Positions 11,059 through 23,259 are shown, counted from the stretch's first letter. The stretch: DNA of 64,000 bases from Litsea cubeba (GCA_012931725.1 CM022949.1:54889852-54953851), one strand, 5' to 3'. The notes: a model not told the origin generated them from the sequence alone. Numbers and translations: made by a program.

Positions 11059-12312
11059 GATGTGAAATCCTAACAAACCACTCCATGTAGTCCGGTGAGC
11101 ACTCCCATGCATGTTGTACTCGATGGCCACGGTGTGCTAGGGATAATACATGATCCTCCCAAGACTCCCAGTACTGATCAAGGAATTTGTAGGAGACCTT
11201 GTACTGTCCAGCATAGATCCTCGAGACGCACGAAGGGGCGCGAGCGGTGCTGGTGGGATGGTCTGAACATACCCAAACTGACGAAGAACCCTCTGTGGGT
11301 GATAGGGTTCAATGACATCCAGTGCTCTCAAGCAACCACAGAAGAAAGAACTCTGTTGAAATGGATGCTGAGCCCTGGCACCGGTATACGGATCCCAAGC
11401 CACCTATGTCAAGCAATTGAAATAACTCATTAACATTATAACAAAAAAATAGAGATCATCGAAAAAAGTTAAAATAAATAGCAACATGTCTATTGGATGC
11501 TCACCTCACTAGGATGTAAGACATCCAGTCTCTCCCGCAACAACTTGACGTTCTCCCTTGCAATCCCGAAATCCTGACCAGGATTCCAGCGAGCCGCATG
11601 AGGCATTGCAGCCGTAAACCCCCATGATGCAGGAGGACGGGCAAATGGGAAGTGCTCGTACACCCAAGACTGCAAGAGTTAGAGATTATTAATTATACAA
11701 ATTTAAATAATATATTATGAATAGTTCAGAGATAGGCAAATGGAGACTAGAGTAATATTTCAAAGAGGTATGCACATTTACCGTGAGCAGTGTCAGATAT
11801 CCAGCAATCTGTCTCACTTCTGCCCTCGTAGCGGTCCCCAATTGGCGATAAAGTCCCAAGTCCATCAGTAAAGATAGGTAGGCAATGGGGACTCGGGTGG
11901 ATGACTTATCGGTGAAAAGTGTGCAGCCTAACAGATACAGAAGATAGCCTCTAGCTGCACAATCTACCTGCTTAACAGATGACCTGGGACCCACACTACC
12001 GCACACTCGCTTGATCCAGGCCATCCTCACTACCCCACCACGCGCCACTTGAAGCTCAGCAGATGCAGTCGCTCTATCCACGCCTAGTCCATGCTCAAGT
12101 AAATCTACCAGATCGGTAAATCCCATACTAGTCGATGCGTGGACAGGCAATCCCGTTACTGGGACGCCGAGGAGAGTACCCACATCGTCTAAGGTGATCG
12201 TCATCTCACCAAATGGCATGTGGAAGGTGTTTGCCTCGGGCTGCCACCTCTCTATGAAACTGGATATGAGAGGGGCAGAGGTATATTGGCACGACAATGA
12301 CTTCAGGCCAGC
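11059..12312 (-). pseudogene. Plant mobile domain (PMD, MAIN-like) gene, 3' exons
   Basis: Three exons are visible on the minus strand. The first runs 12312-11782 and encodes the PMD core (FIERWQPEANTFHMPFGE, then ITLDDVGTLLGVPVTG), ending at donor GTAAAT. The second, 11669-11505 (WVYEHFPFARPP), lies between a CAG acceptor and donor GTGAGC. The third starts at 11403 (VAWDPYTGA, YHPQRVLRQFG). A one-base frameshift near 11230 is needed to reach the later segment that ends at 11059, where the Tat LTR begins. PMD proteins related to MAIN/MAIL1 act in the plant nucleus in silencing and genome stability, and many copies are carried by transposons. The 5' half is at 20274-20977. Confidence 0.85.
12308..12312. 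repeat. Target-site duplication CCAGC, left
   Basis: Identical to 20274-20278; it flanks the Tekay-like element 12313-20273. Confidence 0.95.
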
Positions 12313-12802
12313 TGTAAGACCCCGACCCCCAATTTCTCTATTTAGTATTGTTTTAATCATGGTTTAGCTTCTAAGCAAGATTTGAATTGGTTTGACCTTG
12401 TTTTTGAGTTTGATTAGATTTTTCCATAGCCTTTGAGATTTTGAGAACCGTTGACTTTGGTTTGACCCGGTCCATATGATATGTATTTTTATGAGAAATT
12501 ACTTTTGATTTCTAAAAAATTCTGATTTTGGTGCATTTTGACTCATTTTATGAAGTTTAACAACTTTCATGTTTTGACCCTTTTGATTTGATGATCAGAA
12601 AATACGTTTTTCGATAAAAAGGACAAAACTGACTTTTCACATTAAATATGTCCATGAATTTCAAAAACTTCAGAAATTGGGGAAAATATACTTTTTGGAA
12701 AGTAGAAATTTCGCTGATCATTTTTGTCTTTTTCATCGTTTCCATTCGGGGCCCGCAAATGCCACTTTCAGCCTTGTGAAGATCGGGGCCCACAAAACCC
12801 AT

Positions 12803-12815
12803 CTTATAAGAAGAG
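12803..12815 (+). promoter_or_regulatory. Possible LTR TATA box
   Basis: CTTATAAGAAG is kept at the matching place in both LTRs of this element and, as CTTATAAGA, in both LTRs of the element at 31176-42465. A pyrimidine-rich stretch follows. The start site is not shown. Confidence 0.4.
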
Positions 12816-13694
12816 GAACCCTCTTCTTCTCCTTCATTTTCTCTTCCTGCACGGTTTGGAGCAATGGATCTTTCCCTCTCCTCCAACAACTTTCTCTCTC
12901 TTCTGAATCACCTATCTCATGGAGATTTCATGGAGGATTGATCTCCTAGGGCCCTTCTTCTCCATTCAAGCTTTCCAAAGGACCCATTTGCAAGAGATTT
13001 GAGCTAGGAGAGACCACTTTTCCATGCCTTTCTTCTTTGTTTGAGCTACCAAAGGTTAGCAATGGTTTTCTTTTCTTGGGATCTTGGTTTTTCAAACCTT
13101 TTGGAGTATTTTTCTCACATATGCAAAGAGTTTTCATGGGGACTTGAGGATGATTGATTTTTAGGGTTTCTCTTGGTTTATTTTGGGGCTTTTGTAGATG
13201 GAAGACCTTGAGACCCTAGAGCTTTGATCGAGGAGTATTATTTCTCTCTTTTAGACTTGAGGCAAGTGGATTTCCAATTAATATGATGATTTCATTTATT
13301 TTGCTTCACATCATGATGTTTCATGCTTTGTTCTAATCTTCTTATGTTTCATAGATTTCTTTTGGTTGAATGGAGAAATGTTGTATGTGATTTCATTTAT
13401 GATATTGTTTTATAATGAATTTGAAGTTATCTTTACTTTGGTCATCTTGAGAATTAGCTTTCTTCATGTTAAGTGTTTGGGTTCAAAAGAAAGGGAGAAA
13501 ACTTTGATTTAAAAGTGTTGTGTTTGGCTAATTAGAATGATTTATGAATGGTGATTTGATGATTTGTGGAGGTCATGAAAGGGCCCAAGTTAATGTGAAA
13601 ATGAGTATGGAAGAAAGAGGGGGAAAAGAATTAGAAAAAGGCTCAAAAGAGTGCATTTCTGCACTCAGCCCGGACTGGGACAGAGCCCAGTCCG

Positions 13695-13772
13695 CTCGAG
13701 CGACCCAGTGGGCCGCTCGAGCGGACCAGGTTCTGCCTGGGCTTGGCTCGAGCGGACCCTGGGTCGCTCGAG
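13695..13772. repeat. CTCGAG palindrome cluster in the LTR
   Basis: Four GCTCGAGCG motifs (CTCGAG at 13695, 13716, 13747, 13767) in a GC-rich island; the same four recur in the 3' LTR at about 18210-18287. Confidence 0.9.
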
Positions 13773-16700
13773 CGAGCCCAGGTCTGTCCGGGCCCACTCT
13801 GTGGGCTGTTTTTGTGGACTGTTTGGGATTCTTTTTCAGGCCCATCTCAGCCCCTTTTCAGCCCGTTTCTCCTTCTCGATTGTGGTCCTTTAATCCCCTT
13901 TTTATACTAAAAAGCCCATGGAAGTTGGGATTATTTGTGATACTTGGAATTTGTGAAATGGGAATGGGATCAATGAGAGAATGGTCGTGTGTGAAGTTAC
14001 CCGGGAACCTTTCGAGTCTCAATACACACTTTATCATTTAAATGTTGTGGATTTTCATTGGCATCAAACACACTCCTTATTAATTAATGTTTAAAGGTTA
14101 AATGTGTATTGAGATGGTTCCTTGGTAAGTCATTAATTCATTCTCCACAATTCCATTCCATTTCAAGTTAGAGAATGTATTTGAATTTATATTTGTATTC
14201 TTTGGTAAACTAATTTAAATAGCATCGGTGATTTGTTATAAAATCATGGGGTTTTCCATATTCGAAAGGATTGATCGTATGATTTTATACAAATCATTTT
14301 GATGTGTATTTGAGCGGCTTACCATGGATATTCGTATGTTTTCTCCGAATCAATTTGAAAGGAGATTGGAGTGGTTCGTCACATTCGGGATTTCTTCGAT
14401 GAGACTATTATTTTGATAAGACTAGTATTTTGAAAACAAAACCTCGAGGCAAGACGGGGCCAGAGCTTTGTAGTGTGAGCCCCTGAGCCAAAAGGGATTA
14501 TTATTATGGTTTGAGTTGTATCGGTTTGGATTTTGAAAACTAAAGGCACCACTAGGCTTAGGTCACCTTGTCGGGCTGATCACCCGGCTTGGGATCTTTA
14601 ATTTGTCCGCCAGCTACAGCTTGGATTCTGTCTGTACCGACCATGGCAACGGTTTTTATCTGCCGGTCCCATTTGTATGGCTATGGTTCTGATTTTGATC
14701 TGCCGGTCCCATTTGTATAGCTACGGTTCTGATCCTATTTCCGGTCCCACGTGTAGTGGCTACGGTTCTGTCTGCTCTTGTTACTTCGGTAATAGGAGAA
14801 TATAGCTACGTGTGGTTGCCAATGTTTTATCTATTTATTTCTTTGTTTTATGATTCTTATTTGTTTATACTCATTATATTCTTAGAGTTTGCTAATGTTT
14901 ATGATATCGATCTTTCATCGTATTGTTGCCATTATTTGGGATTTGAAATGTATTCCTAACCATTAAATGTTTCATGCAGGCTACTATCTTTTCAAGATAT
15001 TCGTACTTCTGAGACTGTTCTTTTATTTGCTTTGATATTTATGTTTGGTCTTTCGATCATTTTATCATGGTTTATTGCTATTATTGTTTAGACTATTTAT
15101 TTGGTTTTACAATGATTTCATCAGGTTTTTACGAATGTTCTTTGGTTTCATATTACTTGTTTATTTGCTTACCAGACCGTCGTGTCTGACCCTGTTTGTT
15201 TGGCGCCAGTTTCTTTTCTTTCTGTTTTTAGGTGTTTGATCGGAGGAGGCGGTGGGACCGCTGGTCTGACGTGAGAGGCTGCCCATTGATATCATCTAGA
15301 TGTCAAGTTTGGCACCGGAGCTCGAAAAATCATTTGGGGTAGTATATCACTTAGTGGTTTATTTGTATGGTTAGATTATATACAGATTTCCTACAATTGT
15401 TTTAACGCTAACTTTGTTCAGATCTCCACAGGATTTTTATGAACAAATCAGTTCAGATTTCAACAAGGTTTAGTGTTTAATTTACACTCAGATTTTTGCA
15501 GATTTTCGCAAAATTTAATGTATAGTCATACTATATGAACCTGATTTATTTTGAAATCTTGATTTAAAATTTGTTGAGTATTTCAATGATTTGTTGGGTT
15601 ATGGGAATGTGAATTTCAAAATGAATAATGATATTTCATACTCAATCTTTGATGAATTTTATTCATTTAAGCTTTATTCGACAATTTGGAGGTTCGTTTA
15701 GTACTATGTTTTAAAATGATGAAATTCAACTAAGTGACTGTTTAGTCATTATGTGAAAAATTTTAAGATTTTTTTTGTTTTAAATGTAATGAGTTGTATT
15801 AGCATATGGTTGGAGTTTGGAAGTGTAAGAATTGAAGGGTTGATGGATGTCAGGAAATATACTGGTTCAGTTGGAAACAAAGTTAGATCTATGAAAGAGT
15901 AAACATCATTCAAGACTTGGATTGAAAGTTTCAACTTATCAGGGAATGATGTCAGCTTGGCAGGTTTATTTTGTGGATGACACAGTATCAAGCAGAAGAT
16001 CAAGAACAACAAGTAGATAGAATCAGATGTGGACAAGAATTCTGAGTACAGCATAGAAAGACTTGGAATATGGAGTTGTGAATACAGATTGGATTTTCAA
16101 GGTCGGCTTTACATGTCAAGGGTAGGAGATTTGAAGAGTGAAATCTGAAGAGGCAAGCCATACGAAGTTTTGACACAGAACAGCTCAGCAGGTTATGGCA
16201 GTTTGACACCTGGGTTGTAGCAGACCAAGTCAATGACAGGAGACCTATAGAATTTGGAGTTTGTGATTTCAGAAAGAAGAAGGATTGACGATATACTTGG
16301 AGGCCAGAAGCTGATGATGCATTCGAGAAATATAGTTAGAGCAAACATATGGAATTTCAGAATTTTTGGGACGACAATTTTTCAGTGAAAACATGACTAC
16401 GATCACATCTTCATGCAAGTGTCAGGGAGATGGTGTACAGCTTGGTGTAACTTAAGGCACAGGATTCCAAGTTGATAGAAAGAGACAGAACTTGCGGTTT
16501 CTTGGACCGGAAGTGACTGACGAGATAAGCAAAAGAAATGATCTAGTACAGGAATGACAGATGACACCAGAGATGATTAGAAGAATTGTTGAACTCTAGT
16601 CTGGTCAGAGAAGTATGTTTTCGAGCAGATATGTGGAATAGTGTGAAGCCTTCAACCGAATCAAAATGTTGTTGACCGTGCATCTCACCGTCAGGTTTGA

Positions 16701-16791
16701 TCAGAGGGTATCTCAGTTGCCGAGGTTTAGCGTAGGGTGTCAGTGTTTTCGTTTGCCTTTTTGAGTTTTTGATTTTGATGTGGTTTAGACC

Positions 16792-16807
16792 ATTTGGAGG
16801 ACCAAAT
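16792..16807 (+). promoter_or_regulatory. Conserved ATTTGGAGGACCAAAT motif
   Basis: An imperfect palindrome identical in all three Tekay-like elements (16792-16807, 34402-34417, 61370-61385), always 18-23 bp from the LTR that follows the polypurine tract. Confidence 0.85.
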
Positions 16808-16813
16808 GGGTTC

Positions 16814-16827
16814 TAAGGGGGGGAGGA
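16814..16827 (+). promoter_or_regulatory. Polypurine tract
   Basis: AAGGGGGGGAGGA directly before the 3' LTR start at 16828; the expected primer site for plus-strand DNA. Confidence 0.85.
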
Positions 16828-19800
16828 TGTAAGACCCCGACCCCCAATTTCTCTGTTTAGTATTGTTTTAATCGTGGTTTAGCTTCTAAGTAAGATTTGA
16901 ATTGGTTTGACCTTGTTTTTGAGTTTGACTAGATTTTTCCATAGCCTTTGAGATTTTGAGAACCGTTGACTTTGGTTTGACCCGGTCCATATGATATGTA
17001 TTTTTATGAGAAATTACTTTTGATTTCTAAAAAATTCTGATTTTGGTGCATTTTGACTCATTTTATGAAGTTTAACAACTTTCATGTTTTGACCATTTTG
17101 ATTTGATGATAAAAAAATGCGTTTTTCGAGAAAAAGGGCAAAACTGACTTTTCACATTAAATCTGTCCATGAATTTCGAAAATTTCAGAAATTGGGGAAA
17201 ATATACTTTTTGGAAAGTAGAAATTTCGCTGATCATTTTTGTCTTCTTCGTCGTTTTCATTCGGGGCCCCCAAATGCCACTTTCAGCCTTGTGAAGATCG
17301 GGGCCCACAAAACCCATCTTATAAGAAGAGGAACCCTCTTCTTCTCCTTCATTTTCTCTTCCTGCATGGTTTGGAGCAATGGCTCTTTCCCTCTCCTCCA
17401 GCAACTTTCTCTCTCTTCTGAATCACCTATCTCATGGAGATTTCATGGAGGATTGATCTCCTAGGGCCCTTCTTCTCCATTCAAGCTTTCCAAAGGACCC
17501 ATTTGCAAGAGATTTGAGCTAGGAGAGACCACTTTTCCATGCCTTTCTTCTTTGTTTGAGCTACCAAAGGTTAGCAATGGTTTTCTTTTCTTGGGATCTT
17601 GGTTTTTCAAACCTTTTGGAGTATTTTTCTCACATATGCAAAGAGTTTTCATGGGGACTTGAGGATGATTGATTTTTAGGGTTTCTCTTGGTTTATTTTG
17701 GGGCTTTTGTAGATGGAAGACCTTGAGACCCTAGAGCTTTGATCGAGGAGTATTATTTCTCTCTTTTAGATTTGAGGCAAGTGGATTTCCAATTAATATG
17801 ATGATTTCATTTATTTTGCTTCACATCATGATGTTTCATGCTTTGTTCTAATCTTCTTATGTTTCATAGATTTCTTTTGGTTGAATGGAGAAATGTTGTA
17901 TGTGATTTCACTTATGATATTGTTTTATAATGAATTTGAAGTTATCTTTACTTTGGTCATCTTGAGAATTAGCTTTCTTCATGTTAAGTGTTTGGGTTCA
18001 AAAGAAAGGGAGAAAACTTTGATTTAAAAGTGTTGTGTTTGGCTAATTAGAATGATTTATGAATGGTGATTTGATGATTTGTGGAGGTCATGAAAGGGCC
18101 CAAGTTAATGTGAAAATGAGTATGGAAGAAAGAGGGGGAAAAGAATCAGAAAAAGGCTCAAAAGAGTGCATTTCTGCACTCAGCCCGGACTGGGACAGAG
18201 CCCAGTCCGCTCGAGCGACCCAGTGGGCCGCTCGAGCGGACCAGGTTCTGCCTGGGCTTGGCTCGAGCGGACCCTGGGTCGCTCGAGCGAGCCCAGGTCT
18301 GTCCGGGCCCACTCTGTGGGCTGTTTTTGTGGACTGTTTGGGATTCTTTTTCAGGCCCATCTCAGCCCCTTTTCAGCCCGTTTCTCCTTCTCGATTGTGG
18401 TCCTTTAATCCCCTTTTTATACTAAAAAGCCCATGGAAGTTGGGATTATTTGTGATACTTGGAATTTGTGAAATGGGAATGGGATCAATGAGAGAATGGT
18501 CGTGTGTGAAGTTACCCGGGAACCTTTCGAGTCTCAATACACACTTTATCATTTAAATGTTGTGGATTTTCATTGGCATCAAACACACTCCTTATTAATC
18601 AATGTTTAAAGGTTAAATGTGTATTGAGATGGTTCCTTGGTAAGTCATTAATTCATTCTCCACAATTCCATTCCATTTCAAGTTAGAGAATGTATTTGTA
18701 TTTATATTTGTATTCTTTGGTAAACTAATTTAAATAGCATCGGTGATTTGTTATAAAATCATGGGGTTTTCCATATTCGAAAGGATTGATCGTATGATTT
18801 TATACAAATCACTTTGATGTGTATTTGAGCGGCTTACCATGGATATTCGTATGTTTTCTCCGAATCGATTTGAAAGGAGATTGGAGTGGTTCGTCACATT
18901 CGGGATTTCTTCGATGAGACTATTATTTTGATAAGACTAGTATTTTGAAAACAAAACCTCGAGGCAAGACGGGGCCAGAGCTTTATAGTGTGAGCCCCTG
19001 AGCCAAAGGGATTATTATTATGGTTTGAGTTGTATCGGTTTGGGTTTTGAAAACTAAAGACACCACTAGGCTTAGGTCACCTTGTCGGGCTGAACACCCG
19101 GCTTGGGATCTTTAATTTGTCCGCCAGCTGCAGCATGGATTCTGTCTGTACCGACCATGGCAATGGTTTTTATCTGCCGGTCCCATTTGTATGGCTACGG
19201 TTCTGATTTTGATCTGTCGGTCCCATTTGTATGGCTACGGTTCTGATCCTATTTCCGGTCCCACGTGTAGTGGCTACGGTTCTGTCTGCTCTTGTTACTT
19301 CGGTAATAGGAGAATATAGCTACGTGTGGTTGTCAATGTTTTATCTGTTTATTTCTTTGTTTTATGATTCTTATTTGTTTATACTCATTATATTCTTAGA
19401 GTTTGCTAATGTTTATGATATCGATCTTTCATCGTATTGTTGCCATTATTTAGGATTTGAAATGTATTTCCAACTATTAAATGTTTTATGCAGGCTACTA
19501 TCTTTTCGAGATATTCGTACTTCTGAGACTGTTCTTTTATTTGCTTTGATATTTATGTCTGGTCTTTCGATCATTTTATCATGGTTTATTGCTATTATTG
19601 TTTAGACTATTTATTCGGTTTTACAATGATTTCATCAGGTTTTTACGAATGTTCTTTGGTTTCATATTACTTGTTTATTTGCTTGCCAGACCGTCGTGTC
19701 TGACCCTGTTTGTTTGGTGCCAGTTTCTTTTATTTCTATTTTTAGGTGTTTGATCGGAGGAGGCGGTGGGACCGCCGGTCTTTGATCGGAGGAGGCGGTG

Positions 19801-20273
19801 GGACCGCCGGTCTGACGTGAGAGGCTGCCCATTGATATCATCTAGATGTCAAGTTTGGCACCGGAGCTCGAAAAATCATTTGGGGGTAGTATATCACTTA
19901 GTGGTTTATTTGTATGGCTTTGTTAGCCTTTTCATTGGGTTTGCAATTAAGACATTTGTTAATTGTAAATTGAATATGTGGGAAATAAATAGTCTTGTTA
20001 CTACCAGCTCAGTGTTCTATGATTTACACTTTGTGCCAGTCTGTTTATTTGATGGCTTTGTGATATTGGTTGTGTGCGACACGAAACCCGATGGCCACGG
20101 ATTCCGAGTCGTAACACCATGTTTAGCTTCCGCGAAAATATACTCTGATCGTGTTGGAATTTGATTATCCTCATTTACGCGGATCTTGGGAAACATAACA
20201 AAAGTTTCAAATTATCCCAAAATCTCGTACCCCGAGGTCGGATCACTGCAGGGCCCGGTTTCGGGGCGTGACA
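16828..20273 (+). mobile_element. 3' LTR of the first Tekay-like element
   Basis: About 3.45 kb, TGTAAGACCCCG to GGGGCGTGACA. Complete at its 3' end, unlike the 5' LTR. It carries a private tandem duplication of about 34 bp (TTTGATCGGAGGAGGCGGTG unit) near 19748-19815. Confidence 0.9.
18210..18287. repeat. CTCGAG palindrome cluster, 3' LTR copy
   Basis: Four GCTCGAGCG motifs matching those at 13695-13772. Confidence 0.9.
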
Positions 20274-20278
20274 CCAGC
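20274..20278. repeat. Target-site duplication CCAGC, right
   Basis: Pairs with 12308-12312; also part of the PMD exon. Confidence 0.95.
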
Positions 20279-20977
20279 CAATCCAGACTCTTCTATAATC
20301 GCACGAAACCGAGGAACTTCGGTATCGGCCCCATCCCCGGGTCGAGTTATGTACCAATCCTTCAACCCTCGCCAGTGATTGATACACTTAAGTGGCTCAC
20401 GTTCCTGCACATTAAAAGTTTTAATCTTCATTAATATATGTTATTATAGACTTCAATATATATTATTTGAAAAATAATTAATTCACAAATTTTAAAAATG
20501 CAAGATTACCTCCCCATCCCATATGGGTATGGCCACGTGCGTCCTAACACTAGGGAGGACCGATAAATCAGCCGGACCGCCGGGGATAGGACCCTCCCCT
20601 GCTGCCGCTGGGGGAGGACTGGATGGCTATTCATCCTGAGCTGGTGGATGATCCTCCTTTGCTGCCACTGCAGCAGAAGTGGACGGTTGTGCCTCCTCCT
20701 CCTCTGAGGAATCATGCTCAAATGAATCCTCCTCAGATGAATCCTCCTCTGACTCATCTGACGAATCTGGGAGTGGATCCTGTCGTAATTTACGTCTTTG
20801 TTCAGATGCCGTTGGTCGTTGACGAACGACAGTCGAAGTACTAGCATGAACACCTCGGCGACGCGCCGGTCTTGCGACACTGATCTTCGTCCTAACTCTA
20901 GATGGCTCGCTATAAGAACTAGCCCGTCCACCTATCGAAAGTGAGCTGCCACCGCGACGAGCAGATCTTCGAGGCAT
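20274..20977 (-). pseudogene. Plant mobile domain gene, 5' exons
   Basis: Exon 1 runs 20977-20510 on the minus strand. It starts at ATG 20977 (MPRRSARRGG), has a basic N-terminus and an acidic Ser/Glu/Asp stretch (SSDESEEDSSEED), and ends at donor GTAATC. A TAG at 20627-20629 interrupts it, but the frame stays open on both sides to the conserved end HVAIPIWDGE. Exon 2 starts at 20404 after a GTGCAG acceptor (REPLKCINHWRGLKDWYI, RFRAIIEESGLAG) and is cut at 20274 by the LTR element; it continues at 12312. The nonsense codon, the exon insertion and a downstream frameshift make this a pseudogene. Confidence 0.8.
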
Positions 20978-21065
20978 ATTCTAATCTGTTCAAAATAAAA
21001 AATAAAAATTGTTATTTAACATTGTAAATTTATTCTGCACGGCATACTAATAATGTGCAATCTCA

Positions 21066-21228
21066 TATATGCACGGCCAATGTTAGCCGTGCATATATAA
21101 TTTGCACGGCATATCGACACCGTGCAAATAATATATGCACGGCTAACATTGGTCGTGCATATATGAAATGCACGACTAAGATTGGCCATGCATTTAGTAA
21201 ATGCACGGTGTCGATATGCCGTGCAAAA
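21066..21228. repeat. Five-hairpin array with complementary loops
   Basis: Hairpin A: stem TATATGCACGGC (21066-21077) with 21086-21097, loop CAATGTTA. B: TTTGCACGG (21101-21109) with 21120-21128, loop CATATCGACA. C: TATATGCACG (21132-21141) with 21154-21163, holding TAACATTG, complementary to loop A. D: AAATGCA (21166-21172) with 21189-21195. E: GCACGG (21203-21208) with 21219-21224, loop TGTCGATATG, complementary to loop B. Units are inverted copies of one another. Confidence 0.85.
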
Positions 21229-21982
21229 TGAACCTGTACACTTCTGGTTTGCCGAGCACCACGCGAACCAGAAGAAGAAAACAAATGGGAAGTGAAAACT
21301 TGGAGTTCGAAACTCCCATCCATATCATGCATTAGGGAATCCACATACAATCTAAATAGGTGAAAATACAATCAAAATGCATAAATTGCAACCTAAACGC
21401 ATACATTACAACCTAAAAAGAAGGTGAAAATGATTGAAAATCTTTAACGAAGAAGAAGAAGAAGATGACCTTACCTTGTTTGAACAAGAAGAAGAAGAAG
21501 AAGGTGATGAGAGCAGTGGAGAAGATGTAGCAGGAGACGTCCGATTTTTTCAACTTCTGTTAGCAGTGCCAAATTTGAAAAACGAGGACGAGGGAATGGA
21601 GAAGGAGAGGGCTGGGCAGTTTGGGTATTTTGGTGGGTGGGCTCAGCAAATAGGTTTTAAACCTAAAATGGTTGTGGTGAGCTCAGAATGTGGGTGTGTT
21701 CATCAAAACTGGTGGTGCATATAAAATTTCCCCACCCTTTGGAGTTGGGAAACATCTATGGGATCATTCAAGTGGGGGCCTTACACTCCTTATGGGCCTT
21801 TTGAAAGTTGGGTGGAGGCTGAAGCCCTAAGATCATTACACGTGTGTCCACCTTGTACCCAAGAATGGTCAAAATGGAATGGGATAGTTTGAGGGTCATA
21901 TAAAGGATTTCTACAAAGGTCACAAAAAATGCCACCCTGCAGCATGGATGCACGACCTCGAAAATTTATGTTAAAACAAAGG

Positions 21983-22191
21983 GGGGTTTTTACGTGAAAA
22001 TACACTTTAGATGGCCATTATACGCAACAGTTCACTTTAGCCATCTATGTACCTAACAGGGAATCTGTACAGGATTCCTAATTTTTTTCACCATTTTTTT
22101 TCGTGGTCGAATTCGACCTTCGTTTGCTGTGTTAAAGGTCGAATTCGACCTTCATTTGCAGTGTTAAAGGTCGAATTCGACCGTTAGATAT
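21983..22191 (+). repeat. Repeat with three GGTCGAATTCGACC palindromes
   Basis: Palindromes at 22105-22118, 22137-22150 and 22169-22182, period 32 bp, preceded by about 110 bp (CACTTTAGATGGCC, GCAACAGT, CTAACAGGGAATC). The whole block recurs inverted at about 43709-43995. It may be the end of an unidentified transposon family. Confidence 0.8.
22187..22191. repeat. Target-site duplication GATAT, left
   Basis: Matches 29202-29206 and flanks the copia element. Confidence 0.95.
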
Positions 22192-23257
22192 TGTTGGAAT
22201 TTGAGATGCCTTGAGAAGTCTTATGAAGCATTGAAGTGTTTAGTATCTCAAGTATCATTTTGTGTTGGAATTATTGTCAACACAATGTCACAAGTGTGGT
22301 GTTGATAGTGTGGTGTTGATAGAGCTTCAAAGAGAAAACAGAGCTGAAACAGTACAGGAAATCAGAATTCCTGAAGCAGTGTGGCCGGTCGACCGGGGAC
22401 CCCACACGGTCGACCGGGCAAGAGAAGTCTGCAGAAGACAGACTCAGTTAGCTCCCAGTTATTTGTTGCCACAGTGTGTCGCCGGTCGACCGAGGACCCC
22501 ACGCGGTCGACCGAGCACGGGAAACCAGAATTGCGCAGAAATAGAAGTTTTGCACGAAAATTCAGGAAACTTATGTATTTCATTTGGGACTCTTTCTAAA
22601 CGAATTCTAGCCTAATTTGAACACTCTTTAGCGTTATTATAACCTATATAAATGCTTGCTAAGTTCGTTTTCATAAGGAGAGAAGAGAAGAGAGAACAAA
22701 AGAGAGGGTTTTGGAGAGAAGAGTGATTGGAGAAGAAGGTGCTGCTGTGTGCTGTTGTGCTGCAAGTTTCTACAGCAAGTTGGACGAAAATATGCTCATG
22801 AAGATGGTGATTCGTCCATAGATAAGTGTCTCTCTTTTTATGCTTTAAATTTCAATTTGTAAGGGATTGAGAGAGAGAGATTGTAGAGGGGAAGGGCTGT
22901 AGAAAAGTTCTCTACTTTAATTCTGTAGAACATCAAGTTGGTGCTTGGTGTTAGGGGTTTGGTGATCCTATCTGTTGGTGCAGATAAATTGTAAAGGGGG
23001 TAGGTGCTTCCTAGATAGTTGGTGCTATCTGAAACTTAAGGGTTGGTGCTCTTTGTCGTTGGTGCGACTAAATAGATTCAGACCTGTTCCGGATCGGTGT
23101 TCGGATAGTCTTTGAACCGTGGACGTAGCCTTTTGGTGAACCACGTTAAATCTGGTGTCCTTGTGTGATTTGATTTGCTTTTGTTGTTAAATTGGACCTA
23201 TTTTTAAGGGATCACTGATTCACCCCAGCCCCCTCTCAGTGATCGCGATATCTAACA
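22192..23257 (+). mobile_element. 5' LTR of the copia element
   Basis: TGTTGGAATTTGAG to ATATCTAACA. It carries an 18-bp segment (TTCCTAGATAGTTGGTGC) near 23007 that is absent from the 3' LTR. Confidence 0.95.
22387..22512. repeat. GGTCGACC palindrome cluster in the copia LTR
   Basis: Four GGTCGACC motifs (22387, 22408, 22484, 22505) arranged as two pairs, each around GG(G/A)GACCCCAC. Confidence 0.9.
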
Positions 23258-23259
23258 AT

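Larger units (their letters stand above)
12313..15370 (+). mobile_element. 5' LTR of the first Tekay-like element, 3'-truncated
   Basis: Aligns by eye with 16828-19917, with scattered substitutions, and stops matching after 15370 (ATTTGTATGG). The 165-codon open frame at 13544-14041 recurs at 18059-18556 because it is LTR sequence, not a gene. Confidence 0.9.
15371..16827 (+). other. Internal remnant of the first Tekay-like element
   Basis: No frame resembling gag or pol. The stretch is AT-rich and ends with the conserved motif ATTTGGAGGACCAAAT (16792-16807) and the polypurine tract. Confidence 0.7.
12313..20273 (+). mobile_element. Tekay/Del-like LTR element lacking coding capacity
   Basis: A 7961-bp insertion with TG...CA ends (TGTAAGACCCCG ... 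GGGGCGTGACA) flanked by CCAGC. Two long LTRs bracket only about 1.46 kb of internal DNA with no gag or pol frames. The 5' LTR lacks its last about 356 bp and there is no primer binding site, so a deletion removed the end of the 5' LTR, the primer site and the coding region. The LTR type and the AGGGGGGGAGGATG tract match the chromovirus at 31176-42465, in the opposite orientation. It interrupts a PMD exon. Confidence 0.9.
20978..22191. other. Upstream region of the PMD gene
   Basis: Contains the five-hairpin array (21066-21228), a GAAGAAGAA-rich stretch (about 21434-21540) that looks like a transcribed leader on the minus strand, and the palindrome repeat unit (21983-22191). No other gene is supported. 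Confidence 0.6.

Noticed and set aside
13544..14041. 165-codon open frame, repeated at 18059-18556
   Set aside because: Both copies are at equal positions in the two LTRs of one element; the translation is low-complexity and spans the CTCGAG cluster, so it is LTR sequence and not a gene.
21434..21724. Acidic 96-codon open frame on the plus strand
   Set aside because: The Glu run comes from GAAGAA repeats; the other strand reads as a leader upstream of the PMD gene, and no domain is visible.
22262..22615. 117-codon open frame, repeated at 28219-28572
   Set aside because: It lies in the copia LTRs and has no domain; the duplication is the LTR pair.
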